From JAPHSX01 sp041554195 (lineage in GTDB: Bacteria > Pseudomonadota > Gammaproteobacteria > Thiohalomonadales > Thiohalomonadaceae), in assembly GCA_041554195.1 (NCBI GenBank), contig JBFFMJ010000002.1, positions 124,001-188,000 of the forward strand: DNA of 64,000 bases. Direction: 5' to 3'. Shown piece after piece: positions 17,415 through 27,325 of this stretch. Both the position numbers and the translations under genes were made by a program. Below the pieces are notes generated by a model. That model was not told the origin of the DNA. It ran no database searches and was given only the letters and a program-made list of their open reading frames with translations. How positions within the stretch are numbered: the stretch's first letter is position 1; the number at the start of each line of letters is the position of its first letter.

Positions 17415-18497
17415 ATGCAAATACTAAAAAAACATCCATATTGGCTAATTAGTTTGATAGTGATTCTTCTCTATACGGTTTATCAGGCGTTTATCATTAC
17501 AGATCGTTATGTCTCAACGGCTTATGTAGTACTTGATAGTCCTACGATCGGAGCACCCACTCTCGATTTTGGATCTATCCTTTCTGGGACGAGTGGTAGC
17601 GGCGATTTACTCTTACTGCGCGAGCATATGCTGTCAGTAGACATGCTGAATAAACTTGACAAACTTCTCGATCTGCGAAGTCACTTTAGTGCAACCGAAA
17701 TAGATTATTTCTCAAGACTCTCTGATGCTGCACTCCCCATGGAGGAGTTTCACAATTATTATCTCTCGCGTGTAGATATTGAGTTAGACGAATACTCCAA
17801 GGTGTTGCGCATTCGCGCCCAAGCATTTAGCCCGGAGGTTGCAAATAAAATCATTCAGGTATTGTTGGATAAAGGCGAAGCCCACATGAATGAAATGGGC
17901 CAACGCCTTGCTGCAGAACAGGTTAAGTTCATCGAGAAGCAGGTCGAGTTACTTGCCGTACGGTTAAGTAAAGCCCGCGAAGCATTACTTAGCTATCAGA
18001 ATCAACATGGACTGGTATCTCCTCGTGTCACTGTAGAGAACCTGAGTAGTATTGTGGGGAGTCTCGAAGCAGAACTGGCTCATCTTAAGGCGCAACAAAG
18101 AGCTTTGAGAACCTCGCGCAGCACTAGTTCGCCAGAAGTGTTAAAATTGCGCGCTGATATAAGCGCACTGGAGCAGCAAATAGAGCTGGAACAGAATCGA
18201 ATGGCTACTAAAGCCGGAGATGCTCTGAACCGTGTAACCCTCGAATATGAGACCCTCGAACTTGAGGCGCAGTTCACACAGGAACTTTATTCCAGTGCGC
18301 TTGCTGCTTTGGAGAATGTACGGGTTGAGGCTGTTCGCCAGTTGAAGCAGGTTTCCGTACTTCAGGAGCCAACACTGCCTGAATACAGCACACAACCACA
18401 AAAATTATACAATATTACGGCATTCACCATAGTTGTAATTCTCCTCACAGTAATTATTCATATGTTGACTCTCGTGATTAGCGATCATCGCGATTGA
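17415..18497 (+). CDS. kpsE: Capsule export inner-membrane protein (PCP-3, KpsE)
   Basis: Polysaccharide co-polymerase family 3 protein bridging the KpsMT exporter and the KpsD channel. A transmembrane helix near residues 9-28 (PYWLISLIVILLYTVYQAFII), a large periplasmic region with coiled coil at about 170-300 (EKQVELLAVRLSKAREALLS and LEQQIELEQNRM), the VLQEPTLPEYSTQPQKLYN pre-membrane motif typical of this family, and a C-terminal transmembrane helix. Length is 360. It starts 5 bases after kpsT. Confidence 0.9.
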   Translation: MQILKKHPYWLISLIVILLYTVYQAFIITDRYVSTAYVVLDSPTIGAPTLDFGSILSGTSGSGDLLLLREHMLSVDMLNKLDKLLDLRSHFSATEIDYFSRLSDAALPMEEFHNYYLSRVDIELDEYSKVLRIRAQAFSPEVANKIIQVLLDKGEAHMNEMGQRLAAEQVKFIEKQVELLAVRLSKAREALLSYQNQHGLVSPRVTVENLSSIVGSLEAELAHLKAQQRALRTSRSTSSPEVLKLRADISALEQQIELEQNRMATKAGDALNRVTLEYETLELEAQFTQELYSSALAALENVRVEAVRQLKQVSVLQEPTLPEYSTQPQKLYNITAFTIVVILLTVIIHMLTLVISDHRD

Positions 18498-18735
18498 AAC
18501 ACTATTTGTCGCTTAGTATGAAACTTTTGCTAGTTTAGTATCCTCTATGCCTAAAATTTAGAAGACATTGAGATGCTGTTATGTTGTGGTTGTAACACAT
18601 TGAAATGTATTTGTTAATTGCCCTCGCCCACGTAATGTTTTTGATTCTTACTTATGTGCAGGAAAGTAGCTTTACGTACTAGATGATGAAATAATATATA
18701 AACGTGGAATAACTCACAAAAAGCAGAACTATCTA

Positions 18736-19863
18736 ATGAAAATTCTTACAGTTTTCGGTACAAGGCCAGAAGCCATCAAAATGGCTCCCTTGGTGAAACT
18801 CTTGTCTTCACAGCCTGAAATAGAAGCAAGGGTGTGTGTCACCGCACAACACCGTCAGATGCTGGATCAGGTGCTCAACCTCTTTGAAATTATTCCAGAT
18901 TATGACCTTGACATAATGCGTCCCAGTCAGACCCTCTCAAGTATTACTGCTGATATATTGACACACATGGAAGGAGTATTGGATGAATACAAGCCAGATC
19001 TTGTTTTGGTACATGGCGATACGACAACTACGTTTGCTACGACTCTTGCGGCTTACTATCAGCAAGTAGCTGTTGCACATGTTGAGGCTGGTTTGCGTAC
19101 TGGCAACCTATACTCTCCCTGGCCTGAGGAGGCAAACCGAAGGCTCACGGGTGTGCTTGCAAAGTTGCACTTTGCACCAACTGAGCAATCGCGTCAGAAC
19201 CTTTTGGCGGAAGGAATGACCGAACATGGTGTTCATGTAACAGGAAATACAGTGATAGATGCGCTGCTATGGGTGAAGCAGAAACTGGAGACTGATACTG
19301 AGTTGGAAAAGAACATGCGTAGACTTTTTCCTTTTCTGCGGGATTCGTCAAAGCTTGTGTTAATTACTGGTCACCGTCGTGAAAACTTTGGCGGTGGTTT
19401 CGAACAAATATGCGCAGCAATACATAATCTTGCCAAGCAGTTCCCTGAGGTCAATTTCGTATATCCGGTACACCTTAATCCTAATGTCCGTGAACCGGTA
19501 GAGCGTACACTCAAGGGTATTGAAAATGTTCATCTGATTGAACCTCAGGATTATCTGCCTTTCGTTTTCCTTATGATACACGCAAGTATCATACTAACCG
19601 ACTCTGGCGGCATTCAGGAGGAAGCCCCATCGTTAGGTAAGCCAGTGTTAGTTATGCGAAATACCACTGAACGCCCTGAAGCTGTTGAAACGGGCACAGT
19701 AAAGCTTGTTGGCACAAATAGTGCTGATATTACAGCTGCAGTTTCTACGCTGTTAACTAATACCGAGCAGTACGACAAGATGAGCTTTGCTCATAACCCT
19801 TATGGTGATGGTAGGGCATGTCAAAGAATTGTAGATATCATTTTAGGAACACAGGAACAATAA
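18736..19863 (+). CDS. wecB: UDP-N-acetylglucosamine 2-epimerase
   Basis: Non-hydrolysing epimerase that interconverts UDP-GlcNAc and UDP-ManNAc. Motifs: FGTRPEAIKMAPLVK at the N-terminus, LVHGDTTTTFA, HVEAGLRTGN, LITGHRRENFGGGFEQI near residue 210, and TDSGGIQEEAPSLGKPVLVMRNTTERPE near 290. Length 375 is normal. A gap of 238 A+T-rich bases precedes it, so it may have its own promoter. It is followed after 2 bases by wecC; the pair supplies UDP-ManNAcA for the capsule. Confidence 0.95.
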   Translation: MKILTVFGTRPEAIKMAPLVKLLSSQPEIEARVCVTAQHRQMLDQVLNLFEIIPDYDLDIMRPSQTLSSITADILTHMEGVLDEYKPDLVLVHGDTTTTFATTLAAYYQQVAVAHVEAGLRTGNLYSPWPEEANRRLTGVLAKLHFAPTEQSRQNLLAEGMTEHGVHVTGNTVIDALLWVKQKLETDTELEKNMRRLFPFLRDSSKLVLITGHRRENFGGGFEQICAAIHNLAKQFPEVNFVYPVHLNPNVREPVERTLKGIENVHLIEPQDYLPFVFLMIHASIILTDSGGIQEEAPSLGKPVLVMRNTTERPEAVETGTVKLVGTNSADITAAVSTLLTNTEQYDKMSFAHNPYGDGRACQRIVDIILGTQEQ

Positions 19864-19865
19864 AG

Positions 19866-21149
19866 ATGAAACACAATCGCTTCAATACCGTATCCGTCGT
19901 TGGACTTGGTTATATAGGGCTTCCAACAGCCGCAGTATTTGCTTCACGCAAGATTCAGGTTATCGGTGTAGATGTTAACCAAAAGGCGGTAGATACAATC
20001 AATCGAGGTGAAATTCATATTGTAGAACCCGATCTGGATATTGTTGTCCACTCAGCTGTTAATGAAGGTTATTTGCGGGCAACGACCATGCCTGAGCCTG
20101 CAGATGCTTTCTTAATTGCGGTGCCAACGCCTTTCAAGGAAGGGAATATGCCAGATCTCAGTTATATTGAGGCGGCAAGTAAGGCTATCGCATCGGTTTT
20201 GAAAAAAGGAGACTTGGTCGTACTTGAATCAACATCTCCTGTCGGTGCAACTGAGCAAATGGCCAATTGGTTAAGTGAGGCCAGACCAGACCTGAGTTTT
20301 CCACAAACCATGGGTGAGAGCTCTGATATCCGGATTGCTCATTGCCCTGAGCGTGTTCTTCCGGGACATGTTTTAATGGAGTTAGTGCAGAATGGCCGCA
20401 TCGTAGGTGGAATGACGGATAAATGCGCACAATTAGCCGTTGAACTGTATAAAACTTTTGTTGAAGGTGATTGCGTTACTACAAGTGTGCGCACAGCAGA
20501 AATGTGTAAGCTTACGGAAAACGCTTCCAGAGATGTCAGTATAGCTTTTGCCAATGAACTTTCAATCATTTGTGACAGGCTGGATATTAATGTTTGGGAA
20601 TTGATTGAACTCGCAAACATGCACCCACGCGTTAATATATTGCAACCAGGTTGTGGGGTGGGTGGGCATTGTATAGCAGTTGATCCGTGGTTTATCGTAA
20701 GTCAAACACCAGAGCAAGCACGCTTGATACATGCGGCTCGTGAGATTAATGATGGTAAGCCGGAGTGGGTAATTAATAAGGCTAAGCAGTCTATTGCAAC
20801 CATATTGCAGAGCAATCCACACAAAACCGCTAAAGAACTAACTGTTGCATGCTTGGGAATAGCCTTCAAACCAGATATTGACGATTTGCGTGAAAGTCCT
20901 GCTTTATCCATAACGCAACAACTGGTTAATGAGCACCCTGGAAGTATTTTAATCGTGGAGCCAAATATTGAAAGCCTGCCTCAAAACCTGAATGGAGGTG
21001 AGTTGATTGATGTGGAACAAGCAATTGAGCGTGCAGATGTTGTTGTCATTTTAGTTAAACATCGTGAGTTTATCTCAGTCAGTGCAGCTATTACTTCCAA
21101 ACAGTGGATTGTTGATGCTGTTGGACTCACTCATGGACAATCAGTGTAG
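19866..21149 (+). CDS. wecC: UDP-N-acetyl-D-mannosamine dehydrogenase
   Basis: NAD-dependent dehydrogenase oxidising UDP-ManNAc to UDP-ManNAcA. The N-terminal Rossmann motif is SVVGLGYIGLPTAAVFA, with LESTSPVG in the middle, the catalytic Cys region LQPGCGVGGHCIAVDPWF near residue 260, and LGIAFKPDIDDLRESPA near 340. Start ATG 19866, two bases after the wecB stop, gives 427 residues; the upstream frame lies within wecB. WecBC outside an enterobacterial common antigen cluster points to ManNAcA in this capsule. Confidence 0.95.
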   Translation: MKHNRFNTVSVVGLGYIGLPTAAVFASRKIQVIGVDVNQKAVDTINRGEIHIVEPDLDIVVHSAVNEGYLRATTMPEPADAFLIAVPTPFKEGNMPDLSYIEAASKAIASVLKKGDLVVLESTSPVGATEQMANWLSEARPDLSFPQTMGESSDIRIAHCPERVLPGHVLMELVQNGRIVGGMTDKCAQLAVELYKTFVEGDCVTTSVRTAEMCKLTENASRDVSIAFANELSIICDRLDINVWELIELANMHPRVNILQPGCGVGGHCIAVDPWFIVSQTPEQARLIHAAREINDGKPEWVINKAKQSIATILQSNPHKTAKELTVACLGIAFKPDIDDLRESPALSITQQLVNEHPGSILIVEPNIESLPQNLNGGELIDVEQAIERADVVVILVKHREFISVSAAITSKQWIVDAVGLTHGQSV

Positions 21150-21157
21150 GCAGAACA

Positions 21158-24100
21158 ATGGCATTAAACTCTGAGTTAAAGACCAGCAATCTAGTTAGTG
21201 CAGATTCTTCTGAATTGGCAGACATTCATGACAAGGTGATGGAAGCCTATTACGGGAAAATGGGTCAGAAGTTTATGGAAGACACTCAACACCGCATTCA
21301 CTGGATATGTGAACAAGTCATTGGGGAAAATATTCTTGATGTCGGGTGTTCGCAGGGGATAGTTCCGATATTGTTAGCCAGGGAAGGTATTAATGTTGTT
21401 GGTGTTGATACGAGTTCACGCGCTATTGAAGAGGCAAAAACTTATCTGGCGAAGGAACCAAAACATGTAAAGTCACGAGTTACATATATTAATGACGATT
21501 TCCTATCCTGTGCTCTTGAAAATAGACAGTTTGATACCGTTGTGATGAGCGAGGTGCTTGAGCATCTAGTACAACCGGCTAGGTTTACAGAGGCTGCAGC
21601 GAAAATTCTAAATCCTGGTAATCGATTGATTATTACAGTCCCCTTCGGGATTAACGATTTTATTGATCATAAGCATACTTTTTATTTTCTTGAGCCGTAC
21701 CAATTGATATCTGATTGGTTTGATCTGGAAAGTGTTGAGATATTGGGTAACTGGATTGGGATTGTAGGAACCCGTAAGGCTAAATTAAGCAAACAGCATA
21801 AGCGTTTGTTAGAAACTGATGTTGATAAACTTGAATCAGCATTTTTTGCGCTTGAACGGGCGCTAAGAGATGAACTTGCTTCTAAAAGGTTACTTTTAGA
21901 CGATGTTAATAAAAAATATAGGCTTACTACTGAGCAAGTAGCTAATCTGAAACGGGAAGTGGAAAATCATCGTTTACGTGCAGACGCAGCCACAACTTCG
22001 TTGAATGAAATGCAGTTACGTACTGATCAAGAACGTAACTTACTGGAAATGAAACTTGCGCAGACAAAAGAAGAGAGTGTCAAACAGAATAAATCAATTT
22101 TTGAGCTAGAAAAGCAAGTCATTCGTCTGGAAACTGAATTGTCATCCCAGCGTGAACGATTAGATGCTTCCAATCAGAAGTATCGACTCAGTACTGAACA
22201 GATATCTACACTAAAAGAGCGCATTGCAGAGCAGAACGCTAATGTTCAGTCTGCTACAAAATCACAAAATGAAAGTAGGCTACTTTTAAGTCAGACACAG
22301 GCCCGGTTGGATGATGAGCGTAAGACTTCTCATGATATGGGAAAACAGCTGGTTCGCCTTGAAACTGAACTGAAATCCATCTATGAACGTCTTGATTCAG
22401 AGCGTACTCAGCAGCAGGATGAAATGGTTGATTTAAATGCAACCCATGAATCAGAGTTGTCACAGATTAGAAAGGCGCTAAATGAGGCGAATGAAAAATA
22501 CAGTGACCTAACTGGAACTGTGGTACCTCGACTCAAGTCAAAGCTCGAAAAGCAAGTTGACGTATCGCGTGAAACACATCTAAAACTAATGGAGTTGGGT
22601 CGGCAGCTAGAGAAAGAACGGCACAGAAGAATATCTGCTGAGCAGCAAGTTTCTAAGGCACGCGCTACGCTTTCTTTTCAATTGGGTTATTTGCTTATTC
22701 ATAGCACCAAATCTTTTAGAAAATTTGTTCGACTCCCTGCCGATTTGTGGCGCTTGCGGATAAAGGCATCAAGTCGACGCAGAAAAGTTCAAATCAGAGA
22801 GTTGCCGCGCGTCTCTTCGAGTGTCCAAAAAACAAAAAGCTCCACTATTCAGGATGTTGTATCAGGAAATTCCGCAGATAATGGGGGTGTGTTGAAAAAC
22901 ACGGCGGTATCTGTGCCAAAACTTCAATTAACTAAACCCCTGGCTGAGACAAAAGTAGCGTGTATTATGGATGACTTCACGTTTCACTCTTATAAAGATG
23001 AGTGTGTTCTTATGCCTCTCACTCCTGAATACTGGGAGTCAGAACTTGAAGAGTTTGGTCCAGAACTTCTTTTCATTGAATCGGCATGGCGTGGCAAAGA
23101 CGAGAAGTGGGGCAATAAAGTCGGGCATATGAGCCAGGAAGTGCAGGGGGTAATTGGCTGGTGCCGTGAACATGGTATTCCAAGTGTTTTCTGGAATAAG
23201 GAAGATCCTGTACATTTTGAAACATTTCTCAATACGGCTATGTTGTTCGACTATGTATTCACTACAGATATTGATTGCATACATCGGTATAAGGCTGCTC
23301 TTGGTCATGAACGCGTATATTTATTACCGTTTGCAGCACAGCCAACGATTCATAATCCGATAGAAAAATTTGATCGAAAAGACGCTTTCTGTTTTGCTGG
23401 CGCATATTACGTTCGCTATCCGGAGCGGACTCGTGATCTAGAAAGTTTTATTACTGAACTCCCCGACTTCCGTCCCGTAGAAATCTATGATCGCAACTAT
23501 GGAAAGGATGATCCAAACTATCAATTTCCATCCGAATATAAACCATACATTGTAGGTACCTTACCATTTGATGAGATTGATAAGGCATATAAAGGCTATC
23601 GTTATGCCATTAATTTAAATTCGATTAAACAGTCTCAATCTATGTTTGCGCGACGTGTTTATGAGCTAATGGCTTCAAACACGCTGACAATAAGTAATTT
23701 TTCCCGCGGACTACGTTTTTTGTTTGGCGACCTCGTTGTCGCCACAGATAATGGCGGAGAGGTTGTACGCAAGCTTGAAGCTCTTGAGGGGCTTGGTGGT
23801 AGGGAGCGCAAACTTCGTTTGCTAGCCCTCCGTAAAGTTCTTACTGAACATACATATGAGCATCGTCTTGCATATGTGGCCTCTAAGGTTAGTGGTAAAG
23901 ACCACGTAATACAATCACCCACAATTACAGTATTAGCTCATGCTAAGACGCAATCTGATGCGACCACGGTTATTGGGCACTTCGAACGGCAGTCCTATGA
24001 GCATGTACAGCTCAAGTTGGTTGGTCCTAATAAGTTAAAGCCGTATGTTGCTAATAACAGTAAAATCACTTTTATTGATCATAAAAAAGCAAAAAGTTTG

Positions 24101-26122
24101 ATTATAGGTGATTTGGCGGACAAGGCAGATTTCATTGCTTTTATGCTGCCTGAGGACTATTACGGAAAAAATTATTTGATGGATATCGCGCTCGCTAATA
24201 AGTATAGCGCAGCCAGCTTGATTGGGAAAAATGCACACTATGTGATGGAGAATAATAAGAGTATTTTGTTGAATGAACATTCAGCATATAAGCCTTGTAC
24301 TCAGTTACCAGCACGCTGTGCAGCAGTTCGTCCCAAAACCATCGCTCCACATATGCTAATGGATTGGATGGAAAATCTACCAGACAAAATGCTCGAGTTG
24401 TCTGATGGATTAGCGATAGATGAATTTAATTACTGTCGCGAGGGTGGTGGCGCATCGGAATTGTCAATAGTATCAGAGCAGGTTGATGACTTGGATGGGG
24501 TCACTACGGGTTTGCCTCTTAACGCGTTTCTCGCAAAGGCTGAGCAGATTAAACCTGAGGAAAAAACTGAAGAAGAGGGAGACTGGCTTACGGGGAAAGC
24601 ATTTTTCGCAGATTTTACTAAAAAACCAAGCAAAGACATTAACCTGGAATTGCAAGGTGATGAGTGGCTCGTCAGTTCAAAACTGCCAGATGGGAAACAT
24701 GAATATCTTTATGGCTCTGTAGATCATTCTCTGGCTGAGCTGGGTTTTTCTGACAAGGTTAGGCTCTATCTTGACGTTACCCTGGGGCTTAATATTCAGC
24801 TGGTTGTTTTCTTTCTTGACGCCAATAAGCAGCGTATAAGCAATACAATAATGTATCCAAATCGAAATCAGGAGACGGAAATACCTGTAGGTACTGACTG
24901 GGTAAGATTTGGTCTACGTTTGTATGCCGATGGACATGCAGCAATAAATGGGCTGGTGCTGGGGCATCGTAACCTGCAGCCACCAGAAATGGTTACACAG
25001 TCTAAATACCTTATTCTAACTAATCACTATCCATCGTATGAAAACATATATCGTAACGGCTTTGTTCATAGTCGCGTCTTGGCATACAAGGAGCGAGGTG
25101 TTCGTGCAGATGTATTTAGATTTAGGCCGGATGAGTCCGTTTCGTATCACGAATATCAGGATGTTGATGTTTTAACCGGATCTTCAGAAGTTCTTACTCA
25201 GATGCTTGGTAGCGGTCAATACACACAGGTATTAGTTCATTTCCTGGATCAGGGAATGTGGGAGGTGTTAGAAAAGTATATTGACTCAATCAAGGTAACA
25301 GTATGGATACATGGTTCTGAGATACAGCCATATCACCGACGTAAGTGTCTTTACAGATCTGAAGAAGAAAAAAAATCTGCGGTAAAGAGGAGTGATGCAC
25401 TCATGTCTTTTTGGCGTGGCCTGTTAAGGTCGATGCCTATAAATTTGAGACTTGTATTCGTATCTAGTTACTCAGCTGAAACTGTAATGGCTGATCTAGA
25501 TATTAGTTTACCAGAATCACAATACGTGATTATTAATAACCCAATCAATACAGAAATATTTCGTTACTCACCTAAACCAATAGAGCAACGTACAAAAATC
25601 CTTTCAATTCGACCTTATACATCAGCCATATATGCGAATGATTTGACGGTAAAGGCAATACTCTATCTATCTGAAATGGAGTTCTTTAATAAATTGGAAT
25701 TCACTCTTGTTGGAGATGGTCCATTATTTAATGCGACAGTAGAACCTCTAACGCACTTTGGTAATGTCACAATTCTGCAGTCTTTTCTTACGCATGCAGA
25801 GATTGCTGAATTACATAAACATCATGGTGTTTTTCTTGTACCAACAAGAATGGATTCTCAAGGTGTATCACGAGATGAAGCGATGGCTTCAGGGTTGGTA
25901 CCAGTAACAAACTCTGTTGCAGCCATTCCGGAGTTTGTTGACAGTGGTTGCGGGATTCTTGCTGATGCTGAAGATGCGAAAGGACTAGGGGATGGTATTC
26001 GAGACCTGTATCTGATGCCTGATAAGTTTACTTCATTATCAAAGGCAGCTGCACTACGCATAAAACAGGAAAGAGACTTAATTTCTATTATTAGCGAAGA
26101 GCTGTCTATCATTACTGAGTAA
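21158..26122 (+). CDS. Giant methyltransferase/coiled-coil/glycosyltransferase fusion
   Basis: A 1654-residue uninterrupted reading frame. Domains in order: class I SAM methyltransferase, about residues 30-220 (NILDVGCSQGIVPILLA, MSEVLEHLVQPARF); long coiled coil, about 222-505, with recurrent YRLTTEQ/YRLSTEQ and VRLETEL phrases; basic linker to about 600; CgeB/DUF3880-like glycosyltransferase, about 600-915 (FIESAWRGKDEKWGN, VFWNKEDPVHFETF); a small domain from about 920 that may derive from a GT2 fold; a beta-rich segment; and a GT4-like glycosyltransferase from about 1283 to the end (LTNHYPSYENIYRNG, LVGDGP, DEAMASGLVPV). It probably assembles or caps the capsule repeat; specificity cannot be read. 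The order recalls WbdD-type ruler proteins, but no kinase is visible. It starts 8 bases after wecC. Confidence 0.85.
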   Translation: MALNSELKTSNLVSADSSELADIHDKVMEAYYGKMGQKFMEDTQHRIHWICEQVIGENILDVGCSQGIVPILLAREGINVVGVDTSSRAIEEAKTYLAKEPKHVKSRVTYINDDFLSCALENRQFDTVVMSEVLEHLVQPARFTEAAAKILNPGNRLIITVPFGINDFIDHKHTFYFLEPYQLISDWFDLESVEILGNWIGIVGTRKAKLSKQHKRLLETDVDKLESAFFALERALRDELASKRLLLDDVNKKYRLTTEQVANLKREVENHRLRADAATTSLNEMQLRTDQERNLLEMKLAQTKEESVKQNKSIFELEKQVIRLETELSSQRERLDASNQKYRLSTEQISTLKERIAEQNANVQSATKSQNESRLLLSQTQARLDDERKTSHDMGKQLVRLETELKSIYERLDSERTQQQDEMVDLNATHESELSQIRKALNEANEKYSDLTGTVVPRLKSKLEKQVDVSRETHLKLMELGRQLEKERHRRISAEQQVSKARATLSFQLGYLLIHSTKSFRKFVRLPADLWRLRIKASSRRRKVQIRELPRVSSSVQKTKSSTIQDVVSGNSADNGGVLKNTAVSVPKLQLTKPLAETKVACIMDDFTFHSYKDECVLMPLTPEYWESELEEFGPELLFIESAWRGKDEKWGNKVGHMSQEVQGVIGWCREHGIPSVFWNKEDPVHFETFLNTAMLFDYVFTTDIDCIHRYKAALGHERVYLLPFAAQPTIHNPIEKFDRKDAFCFAGAYYVRYPERTRDLESFITELPDFRPVEIYDRNYGKDDPNYQFPSEYKPYIVGTLPFDEIDKAYKGYRYAINLNSIKQSQSMFARRVYELMASNTLTISNFSRGLRFLFGDLVVATDNGGEVVRKLEALEGLGGRERKLRLLALRKVLTEHTYEHRLAYVASKVSGKDHVIQSPTITVLAHAKTQSDATTVIGHFERQSYEHVQLKLVGPNKLKPYVANNSKITFIDHKKAKSLIIGDLADKADFIAFMLPEDYYGKNYLMDIALANKYSAASLIGKNAHYVMENNKSILLNEHSAYKPCTQLPARCAAVRPKTIAPHMLMDWMENLPDKMLELSDGLAIDEFNYCREGGGASELSIVSEQVDDLDGVTTGLPLNAFLAKAEQIKPEEKTEEEGDWLTGKAFFADFTKKPSKDINLELQGDEWLVSSKLPDGKHEYLYGSVDHSLAELGFSDKVRLYLDVTLGLNIQLVVFFLDANKQRISNTIMYPNRNQETEIPVGTDWVRFGLRLYADGHAAINGLVLGHRNLQPPEMVTQSKYLILTNHYPSYENIYRNGFVHSRVLAYKERGVRADVFRFRPDESVSYHEYQDVDVLTGSSEVLTQMLGSGQYTQVLVHFLDQGMWEVLEKYIDSIKVTVWIHGSEIQPYHRRKCLYRSEEEKKSAVKRSDALMSFWRGLLRSMPINLRLVFVSSYSAETVMADLDISLPESQYVIINNPINTEIFRYSPKPIEQRTKILSIRPYTSAIYANDLTVKAILYLSEMEFFNKLEFTLVGDGPLFNATVEPLTHFGNVTILQSFLTHAEIAELHKHHGVFLVPTRMDSQGVSRDEAMASGLVPVTNSVAAIPEFVDSGCGILADAEDAKGLGDGIRDLYLMPDKFTSLSKAAALRIKQERDLISIISEELSIITE

Positions 26123-26166
26123 GTAGAAGGGTGGACTTCCCCCACGACCATAGACAGCCCTCGGCC

Positions 26167-26970
26167 TCATTTTGAGGCATGCTCAAATGCCTCGGGACTG
26201 ACCCCACCAAGATGGCTGTGGCGACGGCTACGATTGTAAAACCCTTCGATATAATCGAACACATCAGCACGGGCCATCTCACGGGTTTTGTAGATCCTTT
26301 TCTTGATCCGTTCCTTTTTCAGGCTGCTAAAGAATGATTCGGCGACGGCATTATCCCAGCAGTTACCACGACGACTCATACTCGGTTCCAGGTTGTTAGC
26401 CTTCAGAAAACGTAGCCAATCATCGCTACCATACTGCGAGCCTTGATCAGAGTGTACCAAGACTTTGTTCTTGGGACGACGACGCCAGACGGCCATCACC
26501 AGCGCATCCAGGACGATCTCACGGGCTAGTGTGGGTTTCATCGACCATCCAACGACCATACGTGAGTACAGGTCGACTACTATCGCCAGGTAGAGCCAGC
26601 CTTGCCAGGTGCGGATGTAGGTGATATCCGTGACCCAGGCTGTATCGGCTTGCTCGACGGTGAACTCACGCTGAAGTTTGTTCGGTGCGATAATTGATGG
26701 GCGACCGGCAATGGGGCGCGGCGCTTTATAGCCGCGTATTGCCTTGATTTTGTTAACCTTCATGAGGCGTGCCACACGATTCTCACCACAACCCTCTCCG
26801 ACTTCACGCAGATCCAGAAAGATGCGGGGGGAGCCATAGACACCGCCACTGGCTGCGTAAGAAGCCCGAATGAGTCCGAGTAACCTCTGGTCATCGATGG
26901 CCCTATCCGACAGCGGTTTATGTAGCCACTGATAGAAACCACTACGTGCCACTCGCAGAACACGGCACAT
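26167..26970 (-). CDS. IS3-family transposase OrfB (DDE integrase)
   Basis: Catalytic part of the transposase. Visible DDE residues: Asp in WVTDITYIRTWQGWLYLAIVVDLYSR, Asp in LVHSDQGSQYGS, and Glu in GNCWDNAVAESFFSSLKKE. The first ATG (26970) falls inside the N-terminal HTH_21 region; the same frame is open further upstream (KYRFINDHRHEYRVATMCRV) into the end of orfA. This suggests the working protein is an OrfAB fusion made by a -1 frameshift, with an A-AAG run near 27030 as the candidate slip site. The frame is intact, so the element may be active. Confidence 0.92.
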   Translation of the reverse strand: MCRVLRVARSGFYQWLHKPLSDRAIDDQRLLGLIRASYAASGGVYGSPRIFLDLREVGEGCGENRVARLMKVNKIKAIRGYKAPRPIAGRPSIIAPNKLQREFTVEQADTAWVTDITYIRTWQGWLYLAIVVDLYSRMVVGWSMKPTLAREIVLDALVMAVWRRRPKNKVLVHSDQGSQYGSDDWLRFLKANNLEPSMSRRGNCWDNAVAESFFSSLKKERIKKRIYKTREMARADVFDYIEGFYNRSRRHSHLGGVSPEAFEHASK

Positions 26971-27017
26971 AGTCGCGACACGGTACTCGTGCCGATGGTC
27001 ATTAATGAACCGGTACT

Positions 27018-27302
27018 TTACTCGGACTCCTTTGCAAAGTACCTTGCGGCCTTTTTTAAGATGTCGCGCTCCTCTTCGGTGCGGCGCAGCTGTGCACGTA
27101 ACTTCAACATCTCACGTTTCACTTCAGCCAGTTCGGCTGCCTGTGACTCGCTTTGATCGGGTTGTACCGCTTTTACCCACTTATACAGGCTGTGGCTGGA
27201 TACGCCTAAGCGTTGAGACACATCGCTTACAGAATAGCCACGCTCGACCACCTGTTTGACTGCTTCGTCTTTAAATTCAGGGGTGTATCGTTGATTGCTC
27301 AT
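27018..27302 (-). CDS. IS3-family transposase OrfA
   Basis: DNA-binding part of the transposase, about 94 residues. An HTH is visible in YTPEFKDEAVKQVVERGYSVSDVSQRLGVSSHSLYKWV, followed by a leucine-zipper-like helix and the ERDILKKAARYFAKESE tail typical of IS3 OrfA. ATG 27302 is chosen because AGGAGG lies 7 bases upstream on the minus strand. The frame overlaps the upstream extension of OrfB in the -1 phase. Confidence 0.9.
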   Translation of the reverse strand: MSNQRYTPEFKDEAVKQVVERGYSVSDVSQRLGVSSHSLYKWVKAVQPDQSESQAAELAEVKREMLKLRAQLRRTEEERDILKKAARYFAKESE

Positions 27303-27325
27303 CACTCTTCCTCCTATGCTCAAAT

